From NCBI GenBank assembly GCA_965601475.1, contig OZ271832.1:4464001-4528000 (forward strand): a stretch of DNA of 64,000 nt, read 5' to 3'. This stretch comes from JAWPMT01 sp965601475. GTDB taxonomy: Bacteria > Bacteroidota > Bacteroidia > Cytophagales > Cyclobacteriaceae. Shown piece after piece: positions 52,828-61,534 of this stretch. Under the pieces are notes generated by a model. It did no database searches and had not been told where the DNA came from. It worked only from the letters and a program-made list of their open reading frames with translations. The position numbers and the translations under genes are program-made. How positions within the stretch are numbered: the first letter of the stretch is position 1; each line of letters starts with the position of its first letter.

Positions 52828-54114
52828 ATGAAGTTTCACGCATATCCTCCGGCTGAGCGTCTGGCCAAGATTCTGGCACGCCCCGTGAAGAACTATGATC
52901 AGATCGAGAAGATCGTCAAGCCCATTCTGGATAAAGTAAGAAGAGGTGGTGACCATGCGTTGCGAAAATTTGCATTGGAATACGATCATGTGGTATTGGA
53001 GGATCTATGGGTGAGTCCTGGCGAAATTGAGGATGCACAACATCAGGTGTCAGCTGATCTGAAAGATGCGATTAGCCTGGCGGCAAAAAACATCGTCAAA
53101 TTCCATTCGGCTCAGGCGCATGAAGACCTCAAACTTGAGGTGATGGATGGTGTGACTTGCTCCAGAAAAGCAGTACCTATTCAGAAGATTGGTCTTTACG
53201 TTCCTGGTGGCACTGCGCCATTATTCTCGACGGTGTTGATGTTGGGCTTGCCCGCCAAGATCGCCGGCTGTGAAGATATTATCCTTGCATCTCCGACAGA
53301 TAGATTGGGCGCCCTGAATCCTGTTATCCTCTACACGGCGCACCTCATTGGCATCACGAAGATCCTTAAGGTTGGTGGCGCTCATGGTATTGCGGCCATG
53401 GCTTATGGGACTGAAAGTGTACCCAAAGTCGACAAAATCTTTGGTCCTGGCAACCAGTATGTCACGGCGGCGAAGCAGCTTGTAGCCAAGGACAGTGTGG
53501 CCATCGACATGCCAGCAGGGCCATCGGAAGTAATGGTAGTGATTGATGACCAGGCCGATGCCGAATTTGCAGCGGCAGACCTGCTGTCTCAGGCAGAGCA
53601 TGGTGTGGATAGTCAGGTGGTCCTTGTCGTGAATTCCGAAGAAAAAGGCAGAGCGGTGGAGAAGGCTGTTCTTGAGCAACTGGAGGAATTACCTCGGAAA
53701 GATATTGCCAAAGAGGCCTTGAAACACAGTGCCATCATCATTGAGGACGATGTGGCGGCTGTACTGCACATTATCAATACCTACGGTCCGGAACACCTTA
53801 TACTCAATCACCAGGCCAATGATCAATTGCTCAAAGGTATTGTTAACGCAGGGTCAGTTTTTGTAGGACCCTTCACTCCGGAGTCCGCAGGCGACTATGC
53901 TTCCGGGACTAATCATACGCTTCCCACCAATGGCTGGGCCAAGTCCTTCTCAGGCGTGTCTCTGGAGAGTTTTCAGAAGAAAATTACCTATCAGGAAATC
54001 ACAAAGAAGGGCATTGTGGCTCTGGGACCCACCATAGAGAAAATGGCGGAAGCCGAGCATTTGGATGCCCACAAACGAGCTGTGTCCATTCGGTTGGAGG
54101 CTTTGCGAAAATGA
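52828..54114 (+). CDS. hisD: Histidinol dehydrogenase
   Basis: 428 residues from MKFHAYPPAERLAKILARPV; the frame upstream of this Met overlaps hisG out of frame. Zinc-dependent oxidation of histidinol to histidine, the last step. Motifs: VPIQKIGLYVPGGTAPLFST, KVGGAHGIAAMAYGTESVPK, KIFGPGNQYVTAAK, MPAGPSEVMVVID, LLSQAEHGVDSQ and GDYASGTNHTLPTNGWAKSF. It starts 2 bp after hisG and overlaps hisC by 4 nt. Confidence 0.96.
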   Translation: MKFHAYPPAERLAKILARPVKNYDQIEKIVKPILDKVRRGGDHALRKFALEYDHVVLEDLWVSPGEIEDAQHQVSADLKDAISLAAKNIVKFHSAQAHEDLKLEVMDGVTCSRKAVPIQKIGLYVPGGTAPLFSTVLMLGLPAKIAGCEDIILASPTDRLGALNPVILYTAHLIGITKILKVGGAHGIAAMAYGTESVPKVDKIFGPGNQYVTAAKQLVAKDSVAIDMPAGPSEVMVVIDDQADAEFAAADLLSQAEHGVDSQVVLVVNSEEKGRAVEKAVLEQLEELPRKDIAKEALKHSAIIIEDDVAAVLHIINTYGPEHLILNHQANDQLLKGIVNAGSVFVGPFTPESAGDYASGTNHTLPTNGWAKSFSGVSLESFQKKITYQEITKKGIVALGPTIEKMAEAEHLDAHKRAVSIRLEALRK

Positions 54115-55169
54115 GCATACAACAGCTCATAAGACCGCATCTGCTGAATCTACGTCCCTATTCTTCTGCCAGGGATGAATATACCGGGGCTGAGGGCACG
54201 TTTCTGGATGCGAATGAGAACCCCAACGACTTTGAGGGGTCCTGGAACCGATATCCGGATCCCTATCAGAAGCAGTTGAAAGCGGTGATATCCAACCTCA
54301 AAGAGATACAACCAAAGCACATTTTCCTGGGCCTGGGCAGTGACGAGCCCATTGATCTGCTGATCAGGGCTTTCTGTGAGCCCGGAAAGGATAGTGTCAT
54401 GATCTTGCCGCCGACTTATGGCATGTACAAAGTATCCGCTGGCATACACAACATAGGGATACAGGAGGTACTGCTTACTGAGGACTATCAGGTAGATGTG
54501 GAACGGGTCCTAAGCGGAGTGACTTCCACTACCAAGATTCTGTTCCTCTGTACGCCCAACAACCCCACTGGCAATCTCCTGAGACGTGAAGATGTACTGG
54601 AAATACTCAACCGATTTCAGGGGCTCGTGGTCATTGATGAAGCCTATATAGATTTTCATAGCGAACCCTCCTATAGTGAACTCCTGGACCGGTACAAAAG
54701 GCTTGTGGTACTTCAAACCCTGAGCAAGGCCTGGGGATTAGCCTCTATCCGACTGGGTATGGCTTTCGCTAGCCCCGAGGTTGTGGGCTTGCTCAACAAG
54801 ATCAAGCCGCCATACAACATTCCGGGTCCTGTCCAGCAGCTGGCTTTTGAGGTCCTTTCCAGGAAGCAGGATGCTATGAGGACTGAAGTGGACGAGATAT
54901 TGGCGGAACGCAAACGCATGATTCCAGTTCTGGAGCAGCTGCCATTTGTGACAGAGGTGATTCCCAGTGCAGCCAACTTTCTGCTGACTCGTTTTGTGGA
55001 TTCGAAGTCAGTCTTCGACTACCTGATGGACCGGAAGATCATCGTACGAGATCGTTCGTCCCAACCCAGGTGTGAGCATTGCCTGCGACTGACAGTAGGC
55101 CAAAGGGAGGAAAACGATCGGTTAATGATAGCACTAGACCATTTCGCAAGGCCTGGGGATCAGCCATAG
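54111..55169 (+). CDS. hisC: Histidinol-phosphate aminotransferase
   Basis: 352 residues, PLP aminotransferase of fold type I. Motifs: FLDANENPNDFEGSWNRYPD, LGLGSDEPIDLLIRAFCEPG, LCTPNNPTGNLL, VVIDEAYIDF, the PLP Lys in LQTLSKAWGLASIRLG and IVRDRSSQPRCEHCLRLTVG. Start overlaps hisD (ATGA). A membrane-anchored SGNH hydrolase starts only 5 bp after its stop in the same direction, in the place where hisB is often found in this phylum. Confidence 0.95.
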   Translation: MSIQQLIRPHLLNLRPYSSARDEYTGAEGTFLDANENPNDFEGSWNRYPDPYQKQLKAVISNLKEIQPKHIFLGLGSDEPIDLLIRAFCEPGKDSVMILPPTYGMYKVSAGIHNIGIQEVLLTEDYQVDVERVLSGVTSTTKILFLCTPNNPTGNLLRREDVLEILNRFQGLVVIDEAYIDFHSEPSYSELLDRYKRLVVLQTLSKAWGLASIRLGMAFASPEVVGLLNKIKPPYNIPGPVQQLAFEVLSRKQDAMRTEVDEILAERKRMIPVLEQLPFVTEVIPSAANFLLTRFVDSKSVFDYLMDRKIIVRDRSSQPRCEHCLRLTVGQREENDRLMIALDHFARPGDQP

Positions 55170-55174
55170 GCCAC

Positions 55175-56236
55175 ATGGAGGTCTTCAAGAACCTTACTTT
55201 GACCGTCGGCAGCATCTTGATTGTCCTGATGCTGTTAGAAGGTGGCATGAGGTTGTTTTGGAGCCATCCCTATTTCGAGAGCATCAAGCTCTACGAGAAG
55301 CATCCCTACTACGGGCATCGGCCTATTCCTGGCATTCGCGGCTGGGTGGCTACTGCAGAATATGAGCATCTGACGACCCATTCAGCACAAGGGTTGAGAG
55401 GGAGTCAGGTTTTTGATGCGGCCAAAGAGTATCCACGCATATTGCTGCTGGGTGACTCCTTCACCTATGGCGTAGGTGTAGCTACGGAGGAGACTTTTGC
55501 CGGAAAGCTGTCTCGGGCGTTTCCCGGTGTCGAAGTGGCCAATACTGGCGCCGCGGCTTACGACACCCGCAACGAAATAGCCGTTATGGAAGGCTTTGGT
55601 TCCGCCTTCAGGCCGGATATCATCCTGCTGTTCTTCTTTTGGAACGATCTGGAGGGGAATCTGCACAATACATTTCCCAGATACGGAATGCACTCGGATC
55701 AATCCTGCTACAGATTGGATAGCATGCGGCATTGGCAGGAAGATCCATTGGCGCTGAGCAAGGCCGGGGAGGCCGTATCCGGTAATGATGGTCGATGGAG
55801 ACTGAGATTTCTCTTTGATGAAGCTGTCAAGGGGATGCGTTACAGCTGGTGGGGTATTCGGAAGCGGTCTATCCGCAATGCAGCGCAGAAACAGATGGCA
55901 ATTGATAGCACCTATCACTTTTTGAGCATCGCTCAATGTCTGGCACAGAAAATAGACACAGAGCTTGTATTGGTGAGTATCCCTGATCATAATCAGGTCA
56001 ATCCCGACGCTCGTGTGAAAAACATATCCGCACTCAATTTTGAGGTTCAGGCGCCGCTGGAGCGCTATTGCCAGGAGGCAGGTATCCGATATTTCGACCT
56101 TCTCCCTATCATGCAAAGTCATTTTGAGCTGTATGGTAAGGCCCTCTACTATCGCTATGACCGCCATTTGAATCGGACCGGACACGAGGTGGTAGGCGAA
56201 GCGCTTGTCAGATATATAGAGCAGTACCTGCGATAA
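55175..56236 (+). CDS. Membrane-anchored SGNH/GDSL hydrolase
   Basis: 354 residues from MEVFKNLTLTVGSI; the longer frame overlaps hisC. One N-terminal TM helix (about 7-25) leaves the catalytic domain outside. SGNH blocks: RILLLGDSFTYGVGVATEE (Ser), NTGAAAYDTRN (Gly), LLFFFWNDLEGN (Asn) and RYDRHLNRTGHEVVGEAL (Asp/His). Likely an esterase or acyl-transfer partner for an extracellular glycan or lipid. It is distantly similar to the convergent SGNH gene at 56780, so it is placed with the carbamoyltransferase cassette, although it is transcribed with hisGDC. Confidence 0.85.
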   Translation: MEVFKNLTLTVGSILIVLMLLEGGMRLFWSHPYFESIKLYEKHPYYGHRPIPGIRGWVATAEYEHLTTHSAQGLRGSQVFDAAKEYPRILLLGDSFTYGVGVATEETFAGKLSRAFPGVEVANTGAAAYDTRNEIAVMEGFGSAFRPDIILLFFFWNDLEGNLHNTFPRYGMHSDQSCYRLDSMRHWQEDPLALSKAGEAVSGNDGRWRLRFLFDEAVKGMRYSWWGIRKRSIRNAAQKQMAIDSTYHFLSIAQCLAQKIDTELVLVSIPDHNQVNPDARVKNISALNFEVQAPLERYCQEAGIRYFDLLPIMQSHFELYGKALYYRYDRHLNRTGHEVVGEALVRYIEQYLR

Positions 56237-56260
56237 GCGCAAACGGTATCGATGCTCGGG

Positions 56261-56620
56261 CTACCAGGGGTTTTTCAGATCGTCCGGTTCATAGTGGTGA
56301 TCCCTGACGTGAAATGTACTTTGACGACTACCTCGTTTCAACATGAGGCCATCCCCTTGAAAAAGGCGATAGACCGTGCTAATGGGTACCAGAAACAAGT
56401 AGAATATCGCTGAAAGTATAATACGCGAATTCACATAACCCAAAACCTGGGCTATTTTGAACCACAACCATACGATGCCCTTGCCTAGCCTTGCAGAGAT
56501 TAATGCGGCCAGGCCAACTGCCGTGGCGGCGTAAAGGAGATAGACGCCTTCGAAAATCCAGTAGAGTACCAGCAGCCCGCAAACGATGACCAGGATAGCT
56601 TTCAGGTCCTTGATCTCCAT
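56261..56620 (-). CDS. SxtJ-like membrane protein
   Basis: 119 residues with hydrophobic segments near residues 8-42 (LVIVCGLLVLYWIFEGVYLL onward) and 68-86 (LSAIFYLFLVPISTVYRL). The C-terminal tail is polar and ends FHVRDHHYEPDDLKNPW. This pattern matches the SxtJ family, known from the saxitoxin cluster and found beside NodU-type carbamoyltransferases with DUF5989 proteins. Biochemical role unknown; a membrane partner for carbamoyl transfer is a reasonable inference. 4 bp after the DUF5989-like gene. Confidence 0.78.
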   Translation of the reverse strand: MEIKDLKAILVIVCGLLVLYWIFEGVYLLYAATAVGLAALISARLGKGIVWLWFKIAQVLGYVNSRIILSAIFYLFLVPISTVYRLFQGDGLMLKRGSRQSTFHVRDHHYEPDDLKNPW

Positions 56621-56624
56621 GCCT

Positions 56625-56774
56625 TTAAAACAATGTGTATATGAATGGAGCTATCGCTGAACTTCCGCCAATGACGATCAAAATCCCAAATAGCAAAAGG
56701 ATCACAATCATGGGCAGCAGCCAAAACTTTTTGCGTTCCCGAAGGAAACTCCAGATGTCTTTTAGAAATTCCAA
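56625..56774 (-). CDS. Small DUF5989-like membrane protein
   Basis: 49 residues, start TTG at 56774-56772. The only other in-frame choices back to the preceding stop are non-start codons. It opens MEFLKDIWSFLRERKKFWLL, then a single TM helix and a short polar end (SAIAPFIYTLF), which is the DUF5989 pattern. It lies 5 bp after the SGNH gene and 4 bp before the SxtJ-like gene, so it is a bona fide operon member despite its size. Function unknown. Confidence 0.78.
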   Translation of the reverse strand: MEFLKDIWSFLRERKKFWLLPMIVILLLFGILIVIGGSSAIAPFIYTLF

Positions 56775-56779
56775 TGCTT

Positions 56780-57925
56780 TTAGTTGATAAGCTGTCTACT
56801 ATTCAATTCCGATAACAATACCTGGGCTACCCATTTGTTGCCTTGCCCGGTGAGGTGATTATCGCAATCATGGCTAAAGTAGGGGAACTTCATATTTTTC
56901 CGTAGTATTTCGCCCTTTACTATGGGAAACAGATCAATGTATTCGGTGTTGAGGGTGGCGCAAACCTCTGAAATATAGCGATTTGGGATTTCAGGGTCCA
57001 GCTCCTTATCTACCTTCTTGGACATCACCTCAATCCAATTGTCGTCAACCTGAAAAGGATCAAATAGATTCACAATAGTCAGTTTCAGGCTGTCCCGTGT
57101 GGTCGCAGCGTGAAACTTCCCGAGCAGACGCCCAGTCAGGTCATAGGCTTCTCTTACATTGTCTTCAGGTTCCACGGCATAGATTTCGGCAATGGCATCT
57201 TTGAAGTTCCCGTTGACATTGCGGGAGTACTGTATGGCGTTTCCGATGAACCGCAAGCCGCGATGAGCAAGTGCAATGGAATAGAAGTAGATGTCAGACT
57301 TCAGTTCCTTGGGTTGGCGCATGTTGCGAATAGCCGATTTGGCCTCTTCCAGGGATGGTGCCACAGAGGTCAGTATTCGACCCTCTTCAGATATCAATCC
57401 ATCCGCCAGTGCATTGAGGTTATCGTAGAAGTCGTTGTAATTGAGGAAGAACAAAATGACCAGGTCTGGCTCAAAGTACCTGACAAAACTCTCATACATC
57501 GCCAGTTCATGTCCTGTACCAAAGCCACCACTGGCTGCGAACGGCACAAATTGATATTTTCCTTGCGTGAGGCTGTCCAGGTAATGTGAGATCATCTCAG
57601 TGTTAGAGGTCCCGTATCCCTCGATATAGGAATCTCCGACTAGTGCGATTACTGGCTTTTCCGGATCGATTTCTTTGTATTTGAAGCCCAGGGAATTGGT
57701 TTCATACACCGCCTCATAACAATCGGATTGGTGCCTGGCGACATTGTCGGGGAAGTGCCAATACTTCCAGTAGGAGAATTTTGATAAGAACTCACGATCC
57801 TGGCTGTGCTTTACCAGCAGGTCGGAGCGATTGAGAAATGCGATTCTCAGTCCGATCTCCAGTATGACCAGGGTAATCACAGTGCTTCCAACAATGAGTA
57901 GCAGGTTGCGATAGTCGAATTTCAT
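56780..57925 (-). CDS. Membrane-anchored SGNH/GDSL hydrolase (second copy)
   Basis: 381 residues with an N-terminal TM helix (about 8-27, LLLIVGSTVITLVILEIGL). SGNH blocks: VIALVGDSYIEGYGTSN (Ser), PFAASGGFGTGHELAM (Gly), ILFFLNYNDFYDNL (Asn) and FSHDCDNHLTGQGNKWVAQV (Asp/His). Like the copy at 55175, it should act outside the inner membrane. It lies 7 bp after the carbamoyltransferase and 5 bp before the DUF5989-like gene, the recurrent order for this cassette. Confidence 0.85.
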   Translation of the reverse strand: MKFDYRNLLLIVGSTVITLVILEIGLRIAFLNRSDLLVKHSQDREFLSKFSYWKYWHFPDNVARHQSDCYEAVYETNSLGFKYKEIDPEKPVIALVGDSYIEGYGTSNTEMISHYLDSLTQGKYQFVPFAASGGFGTGHELAMYESFVRYFEPDLVILFFLNYNDFYDNLNALADGLISEEGRILTSVAPSLEEAKSAIRNMRQPKELKSDIYFYSIALAHRGLRFIGNAIQYSRNVNGNFKDAIAEIYAVEPEDNVREAYDLTGRLLGKFHAATTRDSLKLTIVNLFDPFQVDDNWIEVMSKKVDKELDPEIPNRYISEVCATLNTEYIDLFPIVKGEILRKNMKFPYFSHDCDNHLTGQGNKWVAQVLLSELNSRQLIN

Positions 57926-57932
57926 TTGTCAG

Positions 57933-59780
57933 TCAATCCAGTTTGAATTCCACTTGCCATTCCACCTTGTCTTTGAAGTCGGGTTGCTCCTCCTTCAGAA
58001 AAACATGGTCATTAATCACCAAAATATCCATTTCCGTGCGCATAAAGCAGCGGTAAGCATCCTCAGCTGTATTGACGATTGGCTCTCCGCGCACATTGAA
58101 ACTGGTGTTGATCAGTACCGGACAACCCGTTATTTCTTCGAAGCTCGAGATCAGCTGATGAAAATGAGGGTTCGTTGTGTGGTCAACCGTCTGAATGCGA
58201 GCGGAATAGTCTACATGGGTGATCGCCGGCAGCGAAGACCTTTCGAAGTAGAGCTTACTTCTCATGTCCCGGGTTTCGTAATCTTGCGGCGGATCGTTTC
58301 GGAGGTTCGCTGCGACTGGATGAACCAGTAGCATGTAAGGTGAGTCCGTTTCTAATTCGAAAAAGTCTGTGGCCTTTTCCCGCAATACGGCCGGTGCGAA
58401 TGGCCGGAATGACTCCCGATACTTGATTTTTAGGTTCAGTTTTTTCTGCATTTCCGGACTACGCGGATCACCTATGATACTACGGTTACCCAAGGCCCGG
58501 GGTCCAAACTCCATCCTGCCCTGGACCCAGCCAATGACTTTGCCCTCGGCAATTTGCGAGGCCGTGAATTCACACAGCTCCTTGCGGGTCTCAAAAGCGC
58601 GAGCCTTGGCCCCGTAATTGTTGATGCATTTGCTGATGTCCGTTGCCTGAACAGATGGCCCCAGATAAGCTCCGGACATACCATCTCCCGATTGCGTATG
58701 TCGATCTTTTTCGAAGTGAATGTGGTGGGAAGCCAGTGCCGCGCCCAAAGCTCCACCGGCATCTCCAGCAGCCGGTTGAATGAAAATATCTTCAAAGTAT
58801 CCGGAGTTGAGCAGCTTGCCATTGGCGACACAGTTCAGCGCTACGCCTCCGGCGAGGCAGAGCCAGGATAGTCCAGTAATCTGCCTGGCATGTTCGGCGA
58901 GTTTCATGACTACCTCTTCCGTCACTTGCTGGATGGCTAAGGCGAGATCGCAATGTACCTGATCGATGGGCGTCTCGGATTCTCGTCTGGGTACACCCAG
59001 CAAGCGCTCCCAGGCACGGTCCTTTGTCATTCTCAGGCCCGTAGCATAATTGAAGTAGCGTTGATTGATCCAGATGGAGCCGTCGTCATAGATGGTGACC
59101 ATGTGCTCCTTGATTTTTTGGACAAAGTCCTCGGTTTGTTTGCCGGCATTACCATATGGTGCCAGTCCCATGAGTTTGTATTCTCCGGAATTGACCCTGA
59201 ATCCCAGGTAGTAGGTGAAACTCGAATATAGAAGTCCCAGGGAGTGTGGGAAGTGCATCTCCTTGTGTATGGTGATGTCCTTTCCTCTGCCCTCGGCAAT
59301 GGAGCATGTTGTCCATTCGCCTACGCCATCAATCGTGAGGATCGCCGCTTCTTCAAAAGGGCTCGGGTAGAAGGCGGACGAGGCATGGGACAGGTGATGC
59401 TCAGGAAACAGGATGGGACAATCCAGGGGCCCCAAATCTTTCAGCCCCTCCTTGAGATTTCGCTTAAGGAATAACTTTTCATTGATCCACACAGGCATGG
59501 CGCTGATGAAAGAGGCAATACCTTGAGGTGAAAAATTGTAATAGGTCTCCAGCAGCCGTTCAAATTTGAGCAATGGCTTGTCGTAGAAAGCTACAGCGTC
59601 GATCCGCCCCAGGTCGACATTGGCTTCTTCCAGGCAATATTTGATGGCATTTCGGGGAAACGAGGGATCATGCTTCTTTCTCGTAAACCGCTCTTCCTGC
59701 GCAGCAGCTACAATTTTTCCGTCTTCGATGAGTGCCGCCGCGGCGTCGTGATAGTAGCAGGAGATTCCCAATATTCGCAT
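57933..59780 (-). CDS. NodU/CmcH-type carbamoyltransferase
   Basis: 615 residues from MRILGISCYYHDAAAALIED; the frame upstream of this Met has no family similarity. The enzyme uses carbamoyl phosphate and ATP to make carbamoyl-adenylate, then transfers the carbamoyl group to a hydroxyl. Kae1-like N-domain: GISCYYHDAAAALI, LFPEHHLSHASSAFYPSP (metal-binding His) and LCLAGGVALNCVANGK. C-terminal YrdC-like part: VQGRMEFGPRALGNRSIIGD, FRPFAPAVL and CPVLINTSFNVRGEPIVNTA. The acceptor is unknown. First gene of the leftward cassette with SGNH, DUF5989-like and SxtJ-like genes. Confidence 0.94.
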   Translation of the reverse strand: MRILGISCYYHDAAAALIEDGKIVAAAQEERFTRKKHDPSFPRNAIKYCLEEANVDLGRIDAVAFYDKPLLKFERLLETYYNFSPQGIASFISAMPVWINEKLFLKRNLKEGLKDLGPLDCPILFPEHHLSHASSAFYPSPFEEAAILTIDGVGEWTTCSIAEGRGKDITIHKEMHFPHSLGLLYSSFTYYLGFRVNSGEYKLMGLAPYGNAGKQTEDFVQKIKEHMVTIYDDGSIWINQRYFNYATGLRMTKDRAWERLLGVPRRESETPIDQVHCDLALAIQQVTEEVVMKLAEHARQITGLSWLCLAGGVALNCVANGKLLNSGYFEDIFIQPAAGDAGGALGAALASHHIHFEKDRHTQSGDGMSGAYLGPSVQATDISKCINNYGAKARAFETRKELCEFTASQIAEGKVIGWVQGRMEFGPRALGNRSIIGDPRSPEMQKKLNLKIKYRESFRPFAPAVLREKATDFFELETDSPYMLLVHPVAANLRNDPPQDYETRDMRSKLYFERSSLPAITHVDYSARIQTVDHTTNPHFHQLISSFEEITGCPVLINTSFNVRGEPIVNTAEDAYRCFMRTEMDILVINDHVFLKEEQPDFKDKVEWQVEFKLD

Positions 59781-59909
59781 CGGGCCCAAAATTGACGAAT
59801 TGCGATGAATTTTTTGGTGTTCATTATTCCATTCGTGCATAATGCCCTGCAAGGTGCGGTGGTATGAACCATTGGGCTTTTCTTTGCGCCAGTCGAAAAA
59901 AAGAGAATT

Positions 59910-61004
59910 ATGCAGCCCATACTATTCATCGATCGAGACGGCACCATCATCTCAGAAACTGAAGATGAGAAGCACGATAAAGTAGAGAAAATACGGTTTC
60001 TCCCCAACGTGCTTCACTACTTGAGGAGGATCAGGGAAGAGGGTGATTACAAGTTTGTCATGGTCACTAATCAGGATGGACTGGGCACGGCAGATTATCC
60101 AAATGAGGACTTCTATCCTTTTCATGACTTGGTGATGCGCACTTTGGAAAGTGAGGGCATCACTTTCGATGCGGTCCACATTGACGAGCATTGGGAAAAA
60201 GACAACCATCCCAATCGCAAACCGGGCATTGGTATGCTCACAGGTTACCTCAATGGGGATTATGACATCAAAAACTCGTACGTCATTGGTGACAGGGTTA
60301 CCGATGTGCAATTGGCTGAGAATCTCGGATGCAAGGGTATTCATATTGCCGACGGTGCACAAACCAGCGCCACGCTGACGACAACATCCTGGGAAGAGAT
60401 CTATCGCCATCTCATACTGGCCGATCGCAAAGCGACAATCCACAGGAAGACCAAAGAGACGGACATTCTGGTGACTTTGAATCTGGATGGGCACGGTGAA
60501 ACCAGTTGCTCGACCGGTATTGGGTTCTTTGATCATATGCTGGATCAACTCGGCAAACATGGTGGTATCGATTTGAGGGTGGAGGTGAAGGGTGACCTTC
60601 AGATTGATGAGCATCATACCATAGAAGATACAGCCCTGGCCTTGGGTGAGGCCTTTTTGGATGCCCTGGGCAACAAGCGAGGCATTCAGCGCTATGGCTT
60701 TCTGTTGCCCATGGATGATGCGTTGGCGCAGGTGGCCATTGACTTTGGCGGAAGACCCTGGTTGGTCTGGGAAGCTGACTTTCAGCGAGAGAAGGTAGGG
60801 GAGATGCCGACGGAGATGTTCATGCACTTCTTCAAGTCATTCTCTGATACTTCCAAATCCAATCTCAATATCAAGTGTGAGGGCTCCAATGAGCATCACA
60901 AGATCGAAGCGATTTTCAAAGCCTTTGCCAAAGCCATGAAAATGGCCATCAGCCGAGATGCTACGCACATGGGTAACCTGCCGAGTACGAAAGGGGTGCT
61001 TTGA
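59910..61004 (+). CDS. hisB: Bifunctional histidinol phosphatase / imidazoleglycerol-phosphate dehydratase
   Basis: 364 residues. The N-terminal HAD phosphatase domain (about 1-165: LFIDRDGTIISETEDE, FVMVTNQDGLGT, YVIGDRVTDVQLAENLGC) is fused to the C-terminal dehydratase (about 170-364: GIGFFDHMLDQLGKHGG, DEHHTIEDTALALGEAF, EGSNEHHKIEAIFKAFAK), which carries the manganese-binding His/Glu motifs. Both active sites look intact. It is separated from hisGDC by the 4.6-kb SGNH/carbamoyltransferase cassette and must have its own promoter in 59781-59909. hisH, hisA, hisF and hisI are not downstream. Confidence 0.96.
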   Translation: MQPILFIDRDGTIISETEDEKHDKVEKIRFLPNVLHYLRRIREEGDYKFVMVTNQDGLGTADYPNEDFYPFHDLVMRTLESEGITFDAVHIDEHWEKDNHPNRKPGIGMLTGYLNGDYDIKNSYVIGDRVTDVQLAENLGCKGIHIADGAQTSATLTTTSWEEIYRHLILADRKATIHRKTKETDILVTLNLDGHGETSCSTGIGFFDHMLDQLGKHGGIDLRVEVKGDLQIDEHHTIEDTALALGEAFLDALGNKRGIQRYGFLLPMDDALAQVAIDFGGRPWLVWEADFQREKVGEMPTEMFMHFFKSFSDTSKSNLNIKCEGSNEHHKIEAIFKAFAKAMKMAISRDATHMGNLPSTKGVL

Positions 61005-61035
61005 GAAGAATTCAGAGCGTCAGAAAAAAATTCGG

Positions 61036-61440
61036 CTCTTTTGATGTTGACGCCTCAGTTTTCAAGGGATTGAGCTCGCCTTTCTCTTAGGTCGTTTTGG
61101 TATTGTCCTTTGCCGTGCTCGCTTTTGTGCCTTAATCGTTGTCTTTTGAGGTTTGTCTCCCATCTTTTCATCTATCCAACTATGCTTTGTCCTATAGTGA
61201 CTGGCTTTTGTCCTACTTAGTCTGGTCTTTTCGGGTTTGAGGTCAGTCTTTTCAATGGATTAGCTTGTCTTGGTCTTATGTTATCTTGATTTGGTCCCAG
61301 TGGCAGGCGTCAAACGCACCTTGGCCGCCGTCTTTTGCCCCTTGTTGCGTTTCTTTTGAGAACTCTGTCCTGTATTTCTCCCATGTTAGTTGAATTTCCA
61401 GCACACCATGTAGTGCGATGTCAATGTAATTTCTGAATTT
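61036..61440. repeat. Degenerate 21-nt array of phased T-tracts between hisB and the Mo-hydroxylase
   Basis: On the plus strand, T-tracts of 2-4 bases (mostly within GTCTTTT or GCTTTT) begin at 61039, 61059, 61081, 61123, 61144, 61165, 61186, 61206, 61228, 61249, 61270, 61290, 61333, 61354, 61375, 61395 and 61438. They stay close to a 21-nt register (steps of 20-22), with empty positions near 61102, 61312 and 61417. On the minus strand each unit begins AAAAGAC-like. One minus frame, open from about 61258 to 61060, reads basic heptads with Lys at position 2 (EKTDLKP, TKHSWID), without ATG at its head. No coding call is made. Confidence 0.65.
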
Positions 61441-61466
61441 ATTCCCCTGGACGCCTCTCCAGGAGC

Positions 61467-61508
61467 AAAAAAAAAAGCCCCTGAAACTAGTCTGTTGGTT
61501 CCAGGGGC
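61467..61508 (-). terminator. Intrinsic terminator of the Mo-hydroxylase operon
   Basis: On the minus strand GCCCCTG (61508-61502) pairs with CAGGGGC (61483-61477), extended by three more pairs beyond one mismatch, and is followed by a run of ten U (61476-61467). It lies 27 bp beyond the stop of the molybdopterin subunit. A textbook rho-independent terminator. Confidence 0.9.
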
Positions 61509-61534
61509 CTGGTGTTATTTGTGCAAGGGCCTCG

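Noticed and set aside
55079..55174. N-terminal extension of the SGNH hydrolase into hisC
   Set aside because: Out-of-frame overlap with the conserved hisC end; the TM helix follows directly after the Met at 55175.
59952..60827. 291-codon minus-strand frame opposite hisB
   Set aside because: hisB on the plus strand has intact motifs along its whole length; the reverse frame is a codon-bias artefact.
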